Positions 13,957-23,349 are shown, counted from the stretch's first letter. The stretch: DNA of 33,331 nt from Helicobacteraceae bacterium (GCA_031286325.1 JAITUT010000095.1:1-33331), one strand, 5' to 3'. The notes: generated by a model from the letters alone, not told the origin. Numbers and translations are program-made.

Positions 13957-16728
13957 TTACGCCTTCTCCTCAAAGATCGCTTCAATCTCAAACGATTTAT
14001 AGACAAATATCTGATCGCCCGGTTCAAATATGGCGTCCAGCCCAAGCCCAATACCGCACTCCAAGCCCTTTTTGACCTCTTTCGCGTCGTCTTTGAATCG
14101 TTTCAAGGTTTCCACGCGCCCCTTATAGACTTCGTCCTCGCCGCGCATCACTCTCGCGATCGCGCCGCGCGTAATCTCGCCGTCTTGCACCATACAACCC
14201 GCGATCCGCCCAAGTTTCGGAATTTCAAAGACTTGGCGCACATCCGCTTTGCCCGCGACGCGCTCTTCGGTAATCGGCGAGAGCATTCCGCCCAAAATTT
14301 TGCGCACATCTTCAATGAGATCGTAGATCACATCGTAACTCGCGATCGTAACGCCCATAGTTTTGGCTTTGTCTTTGATAATTTGCGAGGGCTTGATGTG
14401 AAAGCCCAAAATAACGGAGTGTTCGCTCGCCGCCGCCAGCGCGACATCGCTCTCGCTGATCGCGCCCACGCCCGCGTGGATAATCTCTACTTTCACTTCG
14501 GCGTTGCGCAATTTCATCAGCGATGCCGAGAGCGCCTCCAAAACGCCGTGCGCGTCCGCTTTTAAGATGATCGGCAACCGCTTCAAGCGCCCTTCGGCGA
14601 TCAAATCGTGCAACTCGTCTAAAGTCGCTTTCGTAGATCGCGACAAAGCGCGCAAACGTTCGTATTCGGCGCGTTTCGCCGCGACCGCTTTGGCGTGCTC
14701 GGCGTTTTCCATAGCGACCATAATGTCGCCGCTGCTTGGCACTTCGTCAAGCCCCACGATCTCGCCCGCTTCGGAGGGCAAAAGACGTTTTGCGTGCGCG
14801 CCGCGATCGCCCGTGATCGCGCGGATACGCCCAAAACTGCGCCCCGCCACGACATAATCGCCGATCTCCAAAGTCCCGTTCTGCACAATCACCGTCGCGA
14901 TTGGTCCGCGCCCGCGCTCCAACGCGCTCTCGATCACGATCGCTTTGGCGTAGGCGTCGCGCTCGGCTTTTAATTCCATTAACTCCGCTTGCAAAAGAAT
15001 CGTTTCGAGGAGTGTCTCAATCCCCGCGCCGCTCTTTGCCGAAACGCCCACGCACTCGGTATCGCCGCCCCAATCGTGCGGCGTCAAACCCGCTTCCGCC
15101 AGATCGCCCTTGACGCGATCAATGTTCGCGGCGGGTTTGTCGATCTTATTGATCGCCACGATAATTGGGCATTTCGCGGCTTTCGCGTGGCTGATCGCCT
15201 CTTTCGTCTGCGGCATTACGCTATCGTCGGCGGCGACTACGATAATCACGATGTCGGTCGCGTTTGCGCCGCGCGCGCGCATCGCCGAAAACGCCTCGTG
15301 TCCCGGCGTGTCGATAAACGTGATCGCCTTGTGATCTTTCGTAACGGTATACGCGCCGATATGTTGCGTGATCCCGCCCGCCTCGCCGCTAGCCACGCGC
15401 GATGAGCGAATATAATCAAGAAGCGAAGTTTTGCCGTGATCGACGTGTCCCATAATCGTTACGATCGGCGGGCGCGTTTCGGTTTTTAGCTCGTCCGTGT
15501 GGCGCATATCGTAGTCGGCGACATAGTCCATCTCCTCGCTCTCGTCTTTCGTGCGCACCTCCACGCCGAAATCCTCCGCCAAAACCTCAATCGCGTCTTT
15601 GTTCAAAAAGTCGTTTTTAGTAACCATCATTCCGAGTTCAAACAACTTTTTAATCACCGCCGCGATCGGCTGGTTAATTTTCTCCGCAAACTCATAAACC
15701 CGCACATCTTCGGCGATCTCTATCGCGCGGATCGTCTCTCCTTTGGATTCTACGCGCATCGTTGGGCGGTGCCGCCTACGTTTGGAGCGCGAAATCAAAT
15801 CGCCGCCGATACTTCTAGCGGTCGCGCCCGTCAAAGTTTTCGCTTTCTCAAAGTTCGTCCGCGCCGCGCGGTGGTTGCGCTCTTGATCGGCTAAAAAGTC
15901 GGTGATCGCGGGCGAAACGCTGGGAATTATCGTCATTCCCTCTTCAAAAATATCGCCGCTGTCAAGCGATCTGTCGCGCAAAATCTCGATCTTTTTGCCC
16001 GCGTCCGTCTTTTTCACGTCGCCGCGATGTTTTTTATCTTTCTTTTTATCGCGTTTTTCTTCCTCAATTTCGCCCGCGATCTTGCGGCGCCCGTATTCGG
16101 TTTTGATCGTCTCCGAAGTAATTTTTTCGCTGCCGTGCGTGTGATATTGCGGCTGGTTTTTCTTTTTGACGATCACAATGCCTGTGCCCTTGCCGAAGGC
16201 GATCTGCGGCTTTTGATCGGGTTTTTTCACCTCAACGGGCTTTTGCGGCTGTTCTTTCGCGGGTTGCGCCGGTTGCTGGATCGCGGGAGTTTGCGCGGGC
16301 TCTTTTACGACCTGCGTTTGCGGTTTTTGCGGCGCGATCTGCGGCTTCTCGGCACTTTCGACGGGCTTCATAGCGCGTTCGCGATCTTGCTTGCTGCTAG
16401 TTTTTTGGATAGGCTTCCTCTCGCCGAAAGTTTTTAACGGCTTTGGTCTTTCAATCGGCGGCGGCGGCGCTTTTTCAGCCTTAGGCGGCGTTTTTGGCGC
16501 GATCTTTTCGGACGGCTTTTGCGGAGGTTTGGGCGCGGGCTTTTTCGCCGCTTTTTTAGGCTCGGGGCGAATCCCGTTTATAAAATAATTTGCGATCTCT
16601 GCTGCTTCATCTGTGGTAATAGAGCCTTGTTGCGAGCCGACATCGTAGCCAAAGTCGCGGCACGCCTCATAGACCTCTTGCGGCTTTCTCGCCACCTCTT
16701 GCGCTACATCTACAATTTTTACTTTCAA
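13957..16728 (-). CDS. infB: Translation initiation factor IF-2
   Basis: A 923-residue GTPase that brings initiator tRNA to the 30S subunit. It has an N-terminal IF2_N-like segment, a long Pro/Lys/Ala-rich low-complexity linker (about 55-190), a second IF2_N module (about 335-390), the G domain with GHVDHGKT at 427-434, then DTPGHEAF and NKIDKP, and C-terminal domains with GFHIKPSQ. The start is a TTG at 16728 with AAGGAG eight bases upstream; it follows ylxR by three bases. Downstream is a terminator, so the rbfA/rimP genes that commonly follow infB are not here. Confidence 0.97.
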   Translation of the reverse strand: MKVKIVDVAQEVARKPQEVYEACRDFGYDVGSQQGSITTDEAAEIANYFINGIRPEPKKAAKKPAPKPPQKPSEKIAPKTPPKAEKAPPPPIERPKPLKTFGERKPIQKTSSKQDRERAMKPVESAEKPQIAPQKPQTQVVKEPAQTPAIQQPAQPAKEQPQKPVEVKKPDQKPQIAFGKGTGIVIVKKKNQPQYHTHGSEKITSETIKTEYGRRKIAGEIEEEKRDKKKDKKHRGDVKKTDAGKKIEILRDRSLDSGDIFEEGMTIIPSVSPAITDFLADQERNHRAARTNFEKAKTLTGATARSIGGDLISRSKRRRHRPTMRVESKGETIRAIEIAEDVRVYEFAEKINQPIAAVIKKLFELGMMVTKNDFLNKDAIEVLAEDFGVEVRTKDESEEMDYVADYDMRHTDELKTETRPPIVTIMGHVDHGKTSLLDYIRSSRVASGEAGGITQHIGAYTVTKDHKAITFIDTPGHEAFSAMRARGANATDIVIIVVAADDSVMPQTKEAISHAKAAKCPIIVAINKIDKPAANIDRVKGDLAEAGLTPHDWGGDTECVGVSAKSGAGIETLLETILLQAELMELKAERDAYAKAIVIESALERGRGPIATVIVQNGTLEIGDYVVAGRSFGRIRAITGDRGAHAKRLLPSEAGEIVGLDEVPSSGDIMVAMENAEHAKAVAAKRAEYERLRALSRSTKATLDELHDLIAEGRLKRLPIILKADAHGVLEALSASLMKLRNAEVKVEIIHAGVGAISESDVALAAASEHSVILGFHIKPSQIIKDKAKTMGVTIASYDVIYDLIEDVRKILGGMLSPITEERVAGKADVRQVFEIPKLGRIAGCMVQDGEITRGAIARVMRGEDEVYKGRVETLKRFKDDAKEVKKGLECGIGLGLDAIFEPGDQIFVYKSFEIEAIFEEKA

Positions 16729-16731
16729 TTC

Positions 16732-16965
16732 TTAAACTCCTTCAAAAGCCGATAAAACCGCGCTTAAATCTAATTTGGCGCACCTGAGCCGTTTCGGCAA
16801 ACTTTGCAATGTTTTTGGCTCTTTTACGCACTTTCGGCAGATGTAAAAACTGCGTCCTGTCCCAGCGAAAAACTCCACGCGATCGCTCTCTCGCCGAAAC
16901 CTTATCAGCGATCGTTGTTGTTGCCGCTCGCGGCAGATCACGCACATTCTTATCGGAAACGCCAT
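16732..16965 (-). CDS. ylxR: YlxR-family (DUF448) RNA-binding protein
   Basis: A 77-residue YlxR protein with the family cysteine pairs MCVICRERQQQRSLIRF near the N-terminus and YICRKCV in the middle, which can form a small metal-binding site. Members bind RNA and are almost always encoded just before infB, as here with three bases between. The ATG at 16965 has no clear Shine-Dalgarno but lies five to six bases after the start point predicted from the upstream promoter motif, so its mRNA is almost leaderless. Confidence 0.9.
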   Translation of the reverse strand: MAFPIRMCVICRERQQQRSLIRFRRESDRVEFFAGTGRSFYICRKCVKEPKTLQSLPKRLRCAKLDLSAVLSAFEGV

Positions 16966-16970
16966 AATGG

Positions 16971-16985
16971 GCGCGGATTTTAGCC
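16971..16985 (-). promoter_or_regulatory. Promoter motif of ylxR-infB
   Basis: The minus strand reads GGCTAAAATCCGCGC, with TAAAAT as the presumed -10 box. Exactly the same 15 bases precede plsC at 29333-29347, and a one-base variant precedes pglB. The ATG is five bases beyond this motif. Confidence 0.55.
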
Positions 16986-17048
16986 AAAAAAAGATTTTTA
17001 AGCGAATTTTGTTAAAAATCCGCGTAAATTTTGTGGAAAAGGCGGTTT

Positions 17049-17243
17049 ATGGAGAGCGCGACATACGAACAAAAGTTAGAGGCTGTGAAGGCGTTAATCG
17101 CCGAGCTAGGCAAGAGCGATCTGCCGCTTGACAAGGCTGTGGGCATATTCAAAGAGGCTAGAAAACTGCTTGACGAGGCGGGCAAAATGCTAGAAACCGC
17201 GGAAGCGGAATACGAAGAGCTGCAAAGCGGCGAGCAAAGTTAA
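17049..17243 (+). CDS. xseB: Exodeoxyribonuclease VII small subunit
   Basis: A 64-residue acidic helical protein, the normal XseB length. It has the typical pattern TYEQKLEAVKALIAELGK, LPLDKAVGIFKEARKLL and a Glu-rich end. Several XseB chains clamp around XseA to form exonuclease VII, which degrades single-stranded DNA; xseA is not in the window. I chose the ATG at 17049, preceded by AAGGCGG; a longer frame from 17031 has no better site. It diverges from ylxR across about 80 bases. Confidence 0.88.
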   Translation: MESATYEQKLEAVKALIAELGKSDLPLDKAVGIFKEARKLLDEAGKMLETAEAEYEELQSGEQS

Positions 17244-17274
17244 GTTTTGGAGTTGTAATACTAAAAATTCTAAA

Positions 17275-17350
17275 CGCGATCCGCGTATAACGAGAAGTTT
17301 TTCTCTCATAAAGGCTTTTTTGAGCGCGGCTTTGGCGGGCGCGGATCGCG
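17275..17350 (+). promoter_or_regulatory. Structured element upstream of the ABC-F gene
   Basis: CGCGATCCGCG (17275-17285) and CGCGGATCGCG (17340-17350) are perfect 11-bp inverted repeats. Between them GAGAA / TTCTC (17292-17296 and 17301-17305) forms a small hairpin, followed by a T-run. A further inverted repeat TAGCTC / GAGCTA lies at 17388-17408, before the TATAAT. The element could be the xseB terminator, an attenuator-like leader, or both. Confidence 0.4.
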
Positions 17351-17422
17351 CTTGTCTTTCCACCCGCCGGGGCTTTATTCGGCTTTCTAGCTCTTTATAG
17401 CGGAGCTATTAAACAAGTTGTG

Positions 17423-17428
17423 TATAAT
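17423..17428 (+). promoter_or_regulatory. -10 box of the ABC-F gene
   Basis: A perfect TATAAT lies 20 bases before the ATG, with TAGGAG as Shine-Dalgarno between. No TTGACA-like box was found 17 bases upstream; the region there is the TAGCTC/GAGCTA inverted repeat. The promoter would start transcription downstream of the structured element, so that element would only be in RNA from a longer xseB transcript. Confidence 0.5.
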
Positions 17429-17448
17429 TAAAGTTTTTAGGAGCAAAA

Positions 17449-19047
17449 ATGGTAACGGCTAATCAGATCGCAATGCGCTACGGATCGCGCGTCCTTTTTG
17501 AAAATATCAATTTAACGCTTGATCGCGGCAAACGCTACGGCTTAATCGGCGCGAACGGCGCGGGCAAGACGACTTTCCTTAAAATCCTAACGAGCGAAAT
17601 TGAGCCCAGCGGCGGCAATGTGCATATTGACCCGAACGCGCGCGCGGGCGTCCTTGACCAAAACCAATTCGCCTACGAAAATATGACGCTCACAGACGCC
17701 GTTTTGCTCGGCAACAAGCGGCTTTTTGACGCGATTAAAGAGAAAGAGCAAATTTACGCGGGCGGTAACTTTGACGATGAAAAAATCGCCGCGCGCCTCG
17801 CGGATTTGGAGTCAATCACCGTAGAAGAAGACCCCACTTACGAGGCGGACGTTCGGATCGCGAAAATCCTCTCGGAGCTTGGTTTTCCAGAAAATGCGCA
17901 CGCCAAAAAAATGAGTGAGATTACGAGCGCGGATAAGTTTAAAATTCTTATTGCCAAAGCGCTTTTCCCCAAACCCGACGTCTTGTTTTTAGACGAGCCG
18001 ACCAACAACCTTGATTTGCCCACGATCTCGTGGCTTGAAGAGCAATTAAACCGCCACGAAGGCACTTTGCTTGTGATCTCGCACGATCGCCACTTCTTAA
18101 ACGCCGTCTGTACGAATATGCTTGATGTCGATTACAAGACGATCCGCGAATTCGCGGGCAACTATGACGATTGGTATATCGCGTCTACGATTTTGACGCG
18201 CCAAGCCGAATTAGAGCGCGAGAAAAAGCTAAAAGAGAAAGCCGAGTTGGAGAAATTTATCGCCCGTTTCAGCGCGAACGCCTCCAAAGCGCGCCAAGCG
18301 ACAAGCCGCCAAAAGCAACTAGACAAACTTAATGTGGAGTCTATTAAACCCTCTTCACGCCGCGATCCGAGCATAGTTTTCAAGCCAAACCGCAAGATCG
18401 GAAACGAGGCTTTGAAAGTTGAGAATATCGCGAAAAGCTACGGCGATCACAAAGTTTTTGAGAATTTATCATTCGCCTTTGAGCCAGGGGACAAAGTCGC
18501 GCTAATCGGCGCGAACGGCGCGGGCAAGACGACATTTTGCAAAATTTTAATGGGCGAATTAAAGCCCGACAAAGGCGTCGTGAAATGGGGCGAAACCGTG
18601 CAAAACGGCTACTTTCCGCAAGACGCCACCGATCGCATTAGCGGCGATATGACGCTCTATGAGTGGCTGCGCGCTTTCGACAAACGCGCCGAGCTCGCCG
18701 CGATCAGAAATTGCCTTGGGCGAATGTTATTTTCAGGCGAGGAGCAAGAAAAGCCCGTCGGCAAGACGAGCGGCGGCGAAAAACACCGAATGATGCTCTC
18801 AAAATTGATGTTGGAGGGCGGCAATTTTCTCGTGCTGGACGAGCCGACAAACCATTTAGATTTGGAGGCGATCGTAGCTTTGGGCGAAGCGTTATATCAA
18901 TTTGAGGGCAACATTATTTGCGTAGCGCACGATCGCGAACTCATTGACGCGTTCGCAAATCGTATAATTATGTTCGGCGCGGACGGCAATACTATCGATT
19001 TCAAAGGCACATACGAGGAATTTCAAATTTCGCTTGTACAGGATTAA
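17449..19047 (+). CDS. ABC-F ATPase, YbiT-like
   Basis: A 532-residue soluble protein with two ABC cassettes and no membrane domain, as in ribosome-associated ABC-F factors. Cassette 1 has Walker A GANGAGKTT (34-42) and LDEPTNNLDL (181-190). Cassette 2 has the same Walker A and VLDEPTNHLDLEAI. Between them is the charged linker (about 250-300, EREKKLKEKAELEKFI) expected for the P-site tRNA interaction motif. Its overall pattern resembles E. coli YbiT. The cassette 1 signature, normally LSGG-like, reads ITSADKFKIL (158-167), while cassette 2 keeps SGGEKHR, so the two sites are asymmetric. Role: modulating stalled or initiating ribosomes, by family inference. Confidence 0.93.
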   Translation: MVTANQIAMRYGSRVLFENINLTLDRGKRYGLIGANGAGKTTFLKILTSEIEPSGGNVHIDPNARAGVLDQNQFAYENMTLTDAVLLGNKRLFDAIKEKEQIYAGGNFDDEKIAARLADLESITVEEDPTYEADVRIAKILSELGFPENAHAKKMSEITSADKFKILIAKALFPKPDVLFLDEPTNNLDLPTISWLEEQLNRHEGTLLVISHDRHFLNAVCTNMLDVDYKTIREFAGNYDDWYIASTILTRQAELEREKKLKEKAELEKFIARFSANASKARQATSRQKQLDKLNVESIKPSSRRDPSIVFKPNRKIGNEALKVENIAKSYGDHKVFENLSFAFEPGDKVALIGANGAGKTTFCKILMGELKPDKGVVKWGETVQNGYFPQDATDRISGDMTLYEWLRAFDKRAELAAIRNCLGRMLFSGEEQEKPVGKTSGGEKHRMMLSKLMLEGGNFLVLDEPTNHLDLEAIVALGEALYQFEGNIICVAHDRELIDAFANRIIMFGADGNTIDFKGTYEEFQISLVQD

Positions 19048-19082
19048 ATTCGTGTTACAATATGCCTGATCGCGAGGTAAAA

Positions 19083-19613
19083 ATGGTAGCGGACGCAAAG
19101 AGGACTTTCAAACGCAAAGCCGTAGCATTCACAGGTCCCTCCGACAGCGGTAAGACGACTTTGATCGTGAAAATCGCGGCTTTGATCGCCGATGTTAGCG
19201 GCGGCGCGGCGAAAGTGGCGATCGTGAAAAACGATCCGAAAGACAAAGGACGTTTCGATCAAGAGGGCAAAGACAGCGACAGGTTCTACAAAACCGGCGC
19301 CGAAGTCGCGGTGGTAAGCCCCACGCGCACCACGATTTTCAAACGCCGCTCCAGCGACATTGACGATCTGATAGCGATCTTCGCCGACTTTGACTACCTT
19401 TTTGTAGAGGGGCTTAAACATCTGCCGTTGCCGCGTATCGCGGTTTTCAGAAACGCGATCGACGAAGATTACTACGCTTACGCGCAAGCGCTCGCCATTG
19501 ACGATTCCGTAGATCGCGCAAAATATAAAATCCCAAAGACGCTCGACATTCTCGATCTCAACGACCCGCGCGCCGCGCTCGCTTGGATCGAAAAACGCGC
19601 GAAGGAGGTGTAA
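19083..19613 (+). CDS. mobB: MobB-like molybdenum cofactor GTP-binding protein
   Basis: A 176-residue P-loop protein with GPSDSGKTT at 18-26 and the MobB-like downstream segment [17 protein letters not shown] followed by SPTRTTIF and YLFVEGLKH. MobB assists MobA in forming molybdopterin guanine dinucleotide for enzymes such as formate dehydrogenase or nitrate reductase. The ATG at 19083 has GAGG upstream; a longer frame from 19062 lacks a site. A TACAAT box just before 19062 may be its promoter. One base separates it from fbp, and the GGAGG ribosome site of fbp lies inside its end. Confidence 0.88.
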   Translation: MVADAKRTFKRKAVAFTGPSDSGKTTLIVKIAALIADVSGGAAKVAIVKNDPKDKGRFDQEGKDSDRFYKTGAEVAVVSPTRTTIFKRRSSDIDDLIAIFADFDYLFVEGLKHLPLPRIAVFRNAIDEDYYAYAQALAIDDSVDRAKYKIPKTLDILDLNDPRAALAWIEKRAKEV

Positions 19614-19614
19614 A

Positions 19615-20457
19615 GTGAAAGAGGTATTCGAGGGCATTGCGAAAGCCGCCGCGCGTATTGCGGACGCGCTGGCGCACGACGACACGGGCTACTCCGACAA
19701 CAAAAATTCAACTGGCGATGTGCAGCTCAAACTTGACATCAGGAGCGATTATATCGTGGAGGAGGAACTCTCGCGCATAGAGACGATTCACGCGCTCGCC
19801 AGCGAAGAGAAAGAGAGTATCACGCCGATTAGAGACGGCGGGCAGTATTTGATCGGCTACGATCCGCTTGACGGCAGTTCGCTCGCCGACGTGGATTTGT
19901 CGGTCGGCTCAATTTTCGGAATTTACGAGAATAGTTTTGTCGGCGCGAATATAGTGGCGGCGTCGTATGTGGTCTATGGACCGCGTATTGAAATGGTTAC
20001 CGCCTACAAGCGCAATGTTGAATTGTGGCGGCAGGATCGCAGCGGCGAATTTCGCTTCGTGCAAACCCTGCAACTTAAAGACAAAGGCAAATTAGTCGCG
20101 CCCGGCGGCACGCAGCAATTTTGGTATCCGCACCACAAAAAGTTCGTAGATCAACTTTTCAGCGAGGGTTATCGTCTCAGATATTCGGGCGGAATGGTGC
20201 CCGATCTGCACCAAATTTTAATTAAAGGCGGCGGGATTTTCTCTTATCCGGGCACCAGCGACAAACCGCAGGGGAAAATCCGCTATGTCTTTGAATCTCT
20301 GCCATTCGCGAAAGTTTTTGAAATGGCGGGCGGTTTGGCGTTAAACGATCGCGGCGAAAGATTGCTTGACTCCGTGCCGAAAAATCACCACGACACGAGC
20401 CCGTGTTTCTTTGGCTCCAAAACCGAAATTGAGCGCGCGATCGCGGCATACAAATAA
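19615..20457 (+). CDS. fbp: Fructose-1,6-bisphosphatase, class I
   Basis: A 280-residue class I FBPase that hydrolyses fructose 1,6-bisphosphate to fructose 6-phosphate in gluconeogenesis. The metal-binding signature YDPLDGSS is at 82-89; the acidic residues [22 protein letters not shown] and [17 protein letters not shown] fit the family. The C-terminal region [13 protein letters not shown] includes the last metal ligand, E. The start is a GTG with GGAGG seven bases upstream. At 280 residues it is shorter than E. coli FBPase (about 330), as is usual in Campylobacterota. It is coupled to mobB with no evident functional link. Confidence 0.94.
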   Translation: MKEVFEGIAKAAARIADALAHDDTGYSDNKNSTGDVQLKLDIRSDYIVEEELSRIETIHALASEEKESITPIRDGGQYLIGYDPLDGSSLADVDLSVGSIFGIYENSFVGANIVAASYVVYGPRIEMVTAYKRNVELWRQDRSGEFRFVQTLQLKDKGKLVAPGGTQQFWYPHHKKFVDQLFSEGYRLRYSGGMVPDLHQILIKGGGIFSYPGTSDKPQGKIRYVFESLPFAKVFEMAGGLALNDRGERLLDSVPKNHHDTSPCFFGSKTEIERAIAAYK

Positions 20458-20466
20458 GGCGCGTTT

Positions 20467-21477
20467 TTGGAGCGGATCGTAGAGGTTGAAAAGGTTACGT
20501 TTGACAGCGCGGAGGACGCGGGGCTTCGCCCAAACGCGTGGGAAGATTACATCGGTCAAGAGGCGATCAAAGGCAATTTGCGCGTTTTCATAGAGGCGGC
20601 AAGAAAGCGCAAAGAGCCGCTTGACCACCTGCTTTTTTTCGGTCCGCCCGGGCTCGGCAAGACGACTTTGGCGCATTTGATCGCCCGCGAAATGGGCGCG
20701 AGTATCAAAGTAACCGCCGCGCCGATGATAGAAAAGGGCGGCGATCTGGCGGCGCTTTTAACCAATTTGCAAGATGGCGATGTGCTTTTCATAGACGAAA
20801 TTCACCGCCTAAGCCCCGCGATCGAGGAGCTTTTATACCCGCCGATGGAGGATTTCCAACTCAACATTATCGTAGGGAGCGGTCCGGCGGCAAACAGCGT
20901 GAGAGTCGATCTCGCGAAATTTACCTTGATCGGCGCGACCACGCGCGCGGGAATGATCAGCAATCCGTTGCGCGATCGCTTCGGGGCGCACTTTAGAATG
21001 CAGTTTTACTCGGAGGCGGAGTTGTCGCTCATTGCGCGCCGCGCCGCCGACAAACTCGGCAAACCGATAGACGAGGACGCATCGTTTGAGATCGCGAGAA
21101 GATCGCGCGGGACGCCGAGAATTGCTTTGCGCCTTTTGCGCCGAGTGCGCGATTACGCGGAAGTTAAGAGCGAAAAGCGCGTTTCTTTGGCGCGCGCGAG
21201 GTCGTCGCTGGATTCGCTGGGCGTAAATGATAAAGGTTTCGACGAGCTGGATTTGAAACTTTTGTCGCTTTTAGTAGAGGCTCGCGGCAAGGCGATCGGG
21301 CTGAATACTTTGGCGGCGGCTTTGAGCGAAGACGCGGCTACGATTGAGGAGGTTTTGGAGCCCTACTTGCTCGCGAACGGCTATATGGAGCGCACGGCGC
21401 GCGGGCGGATCGCTACGATCAAGAGTTACGAGGCTCTGAAATTATCGCCTCCCGCCTCCGCCGCGAGTTTGTTTTAA
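20467..21477 (+). CDS. ruvB: Holliday junction branch migration helicase RuvB
   Basis: A 336-residue AAA+ motor that, with RuvA, drives branch migration. Walker [10 protein letters not shown] is at 59-67, Walker [10 protein letters not shown] with D110-E111, then sensor 1 LIGATTRAG and the arginine-finger region LRDRFG, followed by a winged-helix end ([17 protein letters not shown]). The start is a TTG at 20467 with AAGG upstream; no in-frame ATG exists near the conserved N-terminus. It is nine bases after fbp and lies at the 3' end of the housekeeping block. Confidence 0.96.
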   Translation: MERIVEVEKVTFDSAEDAGLRPNAWEDYIGQEAIKGNLRVFIEAARKRKEPLDHLLFFGPPGLGKTTLAHLIAREMGASIKVTAAPMIEKGGDLAALLTNLQDGDVLFIDEIHRLSPAIEELLYPPMEDFQLNIIVGSGPAANSVRVDLAKFTLIGATTRAGMISNPLRDRFGAHFRMQFYSEAELSLIARRAADKLGKPIDEDASFEIARRSRGTPRIALRLLRRVRDYAEVKSEKRVSLARARSSLDSLGVNDKGFDELDLKLLSLLVEARGKAIGLNTLAAALSEDAATIEEVLEPYLLANGYMERTARGRIATIKSYEALKLSPPASAASLF

Positions 21478-21504
21478 GCCGACTTATTTAATCTGGGAAA
21501 CAAA

Positions 21505-22458
21505 ATGGAAAAAGATTTTATAAACGTTTTGCAAAAGCTGGTAACGGAATATGGCAAAGATGTTTTACTGAACGCGAAAATAGCGAAACATTTATTAGCG
21601 GACTACACTCAAAACGAGTATAAAAGAGAGCTGGATTTATTACTAACCGCCATAGAAATAGGCGCGGCAAAAGAGATAACGAACGCGGGCGATCTTACAG
21701 CTTGCAAGAAAGCGCAAATACGCGAACTAATGGAAAAGAAATTTATAAATGAAACCGCCGCTGCGGAGATAATAGACGTTCTGGCGTTTGTTTTGCGCGG
21801 CGATATAAGCGCAAGCGCGGAATATCAATCGCCGCAACAGCTGTCTGATTATTCACAAACGCAGGCGCAAAATGCCGAAAGCAACACGTTCGCGCCCAAA
21901 AATAGCCAGCCGCAAAATACTGCGGCAAAATTCAAAATAGTCGGCGTTGTTTTTGCGATTTTATGCTTATTGGCTCTTGGCGGCTATGTGTATTATGAGC
22001 ATTATAAAGCTGAAGCGGACAAGGCGGACAAACTCTTTGAGCAAGCCCTTAACGCCGGGGAACGCGGAGATTATCAAGTCGCCGTAAATTTGTTTTCGCA
22101 AGTAATAGCTATAGACCCAAAAGACGCCGTAGCTTATTACAATCGCGCCTATGCGTATGCTAAACTAAAAAATTACGATCAAGCGATTAAAGATTATACG
22201 AAAGCGATCGCGCTTGATCCAAAAAATGCCAGCGCTTACAACAGTCGCGGCATTGCGTATAAAGAACTGCAAAATTACGATCAAGCGATTGAAGATTATA
22301 CGAAAGCGATTGAGCTTGACCCGAACTATGCTTTTGCTTACTACAATCGCGGCATTGCGTATGCTGAACTAAGAAATTACGATCAAGCAAAAAAAGACGC
22401 TAAAAAAGCTTGCGATCTCCTCGGAGAATGCGAACTTTGGAATAGAGTAAATCGGTAG
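21505..22458 (+). CDS. TPR-repeat membrane protein with N-terminal cytoplasmic domain
   Basis: A 317-residue protein. Residues 1-100 form a helical domain (FINVLQKLVTEYGKDVLLNA, then HLLADYTQNEYKRELDLLL) of a type I have seen at the front of multidomain bacterial repeat proteins. A Gln/Ser/Asn linker and one transmembrane segment (about 144-164, IVGVVFAILCLLALGG) follow, then three to four TPR units with the pattern AYYNRAYAYAKLKNYDQAIK. The TPRs would be outside the cytoplasm if the N-terminus is inside. The ATG has GGGAAA upstream. The adjacent downstream gene is a deleted paralogue. The role is probably protein-protein scaffolding; partners unknown. Confidence 0.8.
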   Translation: MEKDFINVLQKLVTEYGKDVLLNAKIAKHLLADYTQNEYKRELDLLLTAIEIGAAKEITNAGDLTACKKAQIRELMEKKFINETAAAEIIDVLAFVLRGDISASAEYQSPQQLSDYSQTQAQNAESNTFAPKNSQPQNTAAKFKIVGVVFAILCLLALGGYVYYEHYKAEADKADKLFEQALNAGERGDYQVAVNLFSQVIAIDPKDAVAYYNRAYAYAKLKNYDQAIKDYTKAIALDPKNASAYNSRGIAYKELQNYDQAIEDYTKAIELDPNYAFAYYNRGIAYAELRNYDQAKKDAKKACDLLGECELWNRVNR

Positions 22459-22519
22459 GAAGCGATAGCGGTTAATATCGTTATTCAAAATTGGATCAAA
22501 AACTGGTAAGGAAAAGCGA

Positions 22520-23269
22520 ATGGATACGCGAAAAGAGCGGAATTTATTGTTAATCGCCGCAAAAATAGGCGCGGCAAAAGAGACAGCGAAGCTAAAATCC
22601 AAAATAGTCGGCGTTATTTTTGCGATTTTTTTATGCTTATTAGCTTTTGCTTTATCGCCTTGCGATAGCTATGCAAATGAAGTTGGATTGGAGTTGCAAC
22701 AACAAACGGCGCAGGCGATGAAAGAGCAAGACCCAAAAAAACTTTTTGAGCAAGTCGATATTGCCGCGGACAACAGAGATTTTCAAGCCGCGATAAATTT
22801 ACTTTCGGAAGTAATAGCTATAAACCCAAACAATTCGAACGCTTACAACTATCGCGGCTATATGTATTATGAACTACAAAATTACGATCAAGCGATCGCG
22901 GATTATACGAAAGCGATCGAGCTTGACCCAGACGGCAGGGCTCTCTATTACAACAATCGTGGTTTTGCGTATAATGAGCTGAAAAATTATAAACAAGCGA
23001 TCGCGGATTTCACGAAAGCAATCGCGCTTAACCCAGAGAACGCTCCAGCTTACTACAGTCGCGGCAACGCGTATAATAAACTGAAAAATTATAAACAAGC
23101 GATCGCGGATTTCACGAAAGCGATCGAGTTGGACCCAAACCACTCTTTCGCTTACAATAATCGCGCCGTTGCGCATTATGAACTAAAAAATTATAATAAA
23201 GCGAGAAAAGACGCTAAAAAAGCTTGCGAAATAGGAGACTGCGAAGCTTGGAATTTGTTAAATCCGTAG
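22520..23269 (+). CDS. TPR-repeat membrane protein, internally deleted paralogue
   Basis: A 249-residue paralogue of the preceding gene. Its first 46 residues fuse what corresponds to residues 39-57 of the neighbour (RKERNLLLIAAKIGAAKE) directly to the transmembrane segment (KSKIVGVIFAIFLCLLAFAL), so about 85 residues of domain and linker are missing. About five TPR units follow (PNNSNAYNYRGYMYYELQNY and similar), more than in the neighbour. The sequence after both stop codons is also related (TAGGA(A/G)GCGATAG), which supports tandem duplication. The ATG has AAGGAAA upstream. After the hydrophobic part, SPCDSYANE could be a signal cleavage site; no clean lipobox is seen. Confidence 0.75.
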   Translation: MDTRKERNLLLIAAKIGAAKETAKLKSKIVGVIFAIFLCLLAFALSPCDSYANEVGLELQQQTAQAMKEQDPKKLFEQVDIAADNRDFQAAINLLSEVIAINPNNSNAYNYRGYMYYELQNYDQAIADYTKAIELDPDGRALYYNNRGFAYNELKNYKQAIADFTKAIALNPENAPAYYSRGNAYNKLKNYKQAIADFTKAIELDPNHSFAYNNRAVAHYELKNYNKARKDAKKACEIGDCEAWNLLNP

Positions 23270-23349
23270 GAGGCGATAGCTCTAAAAGCCTAGCGTCGCA
23301 AACTCAAATCCCAGCCGCCCGCCTCCGCGCGGCGAGTATTGTAAAACTT

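Noticed and set aside
13822-14565. 247-codon plus-strand open frame at the end of infB
   Set aside because: Antisense to the conserved C-terminal part of IF-2 and runs through the terminator repeat; no ribosome site.
22669-22690. Lipoprotein signal in the second TPR protein
   Set aside because: The Cys after ALSP lacks a proper lipobox (no small residue pattern before Cys).
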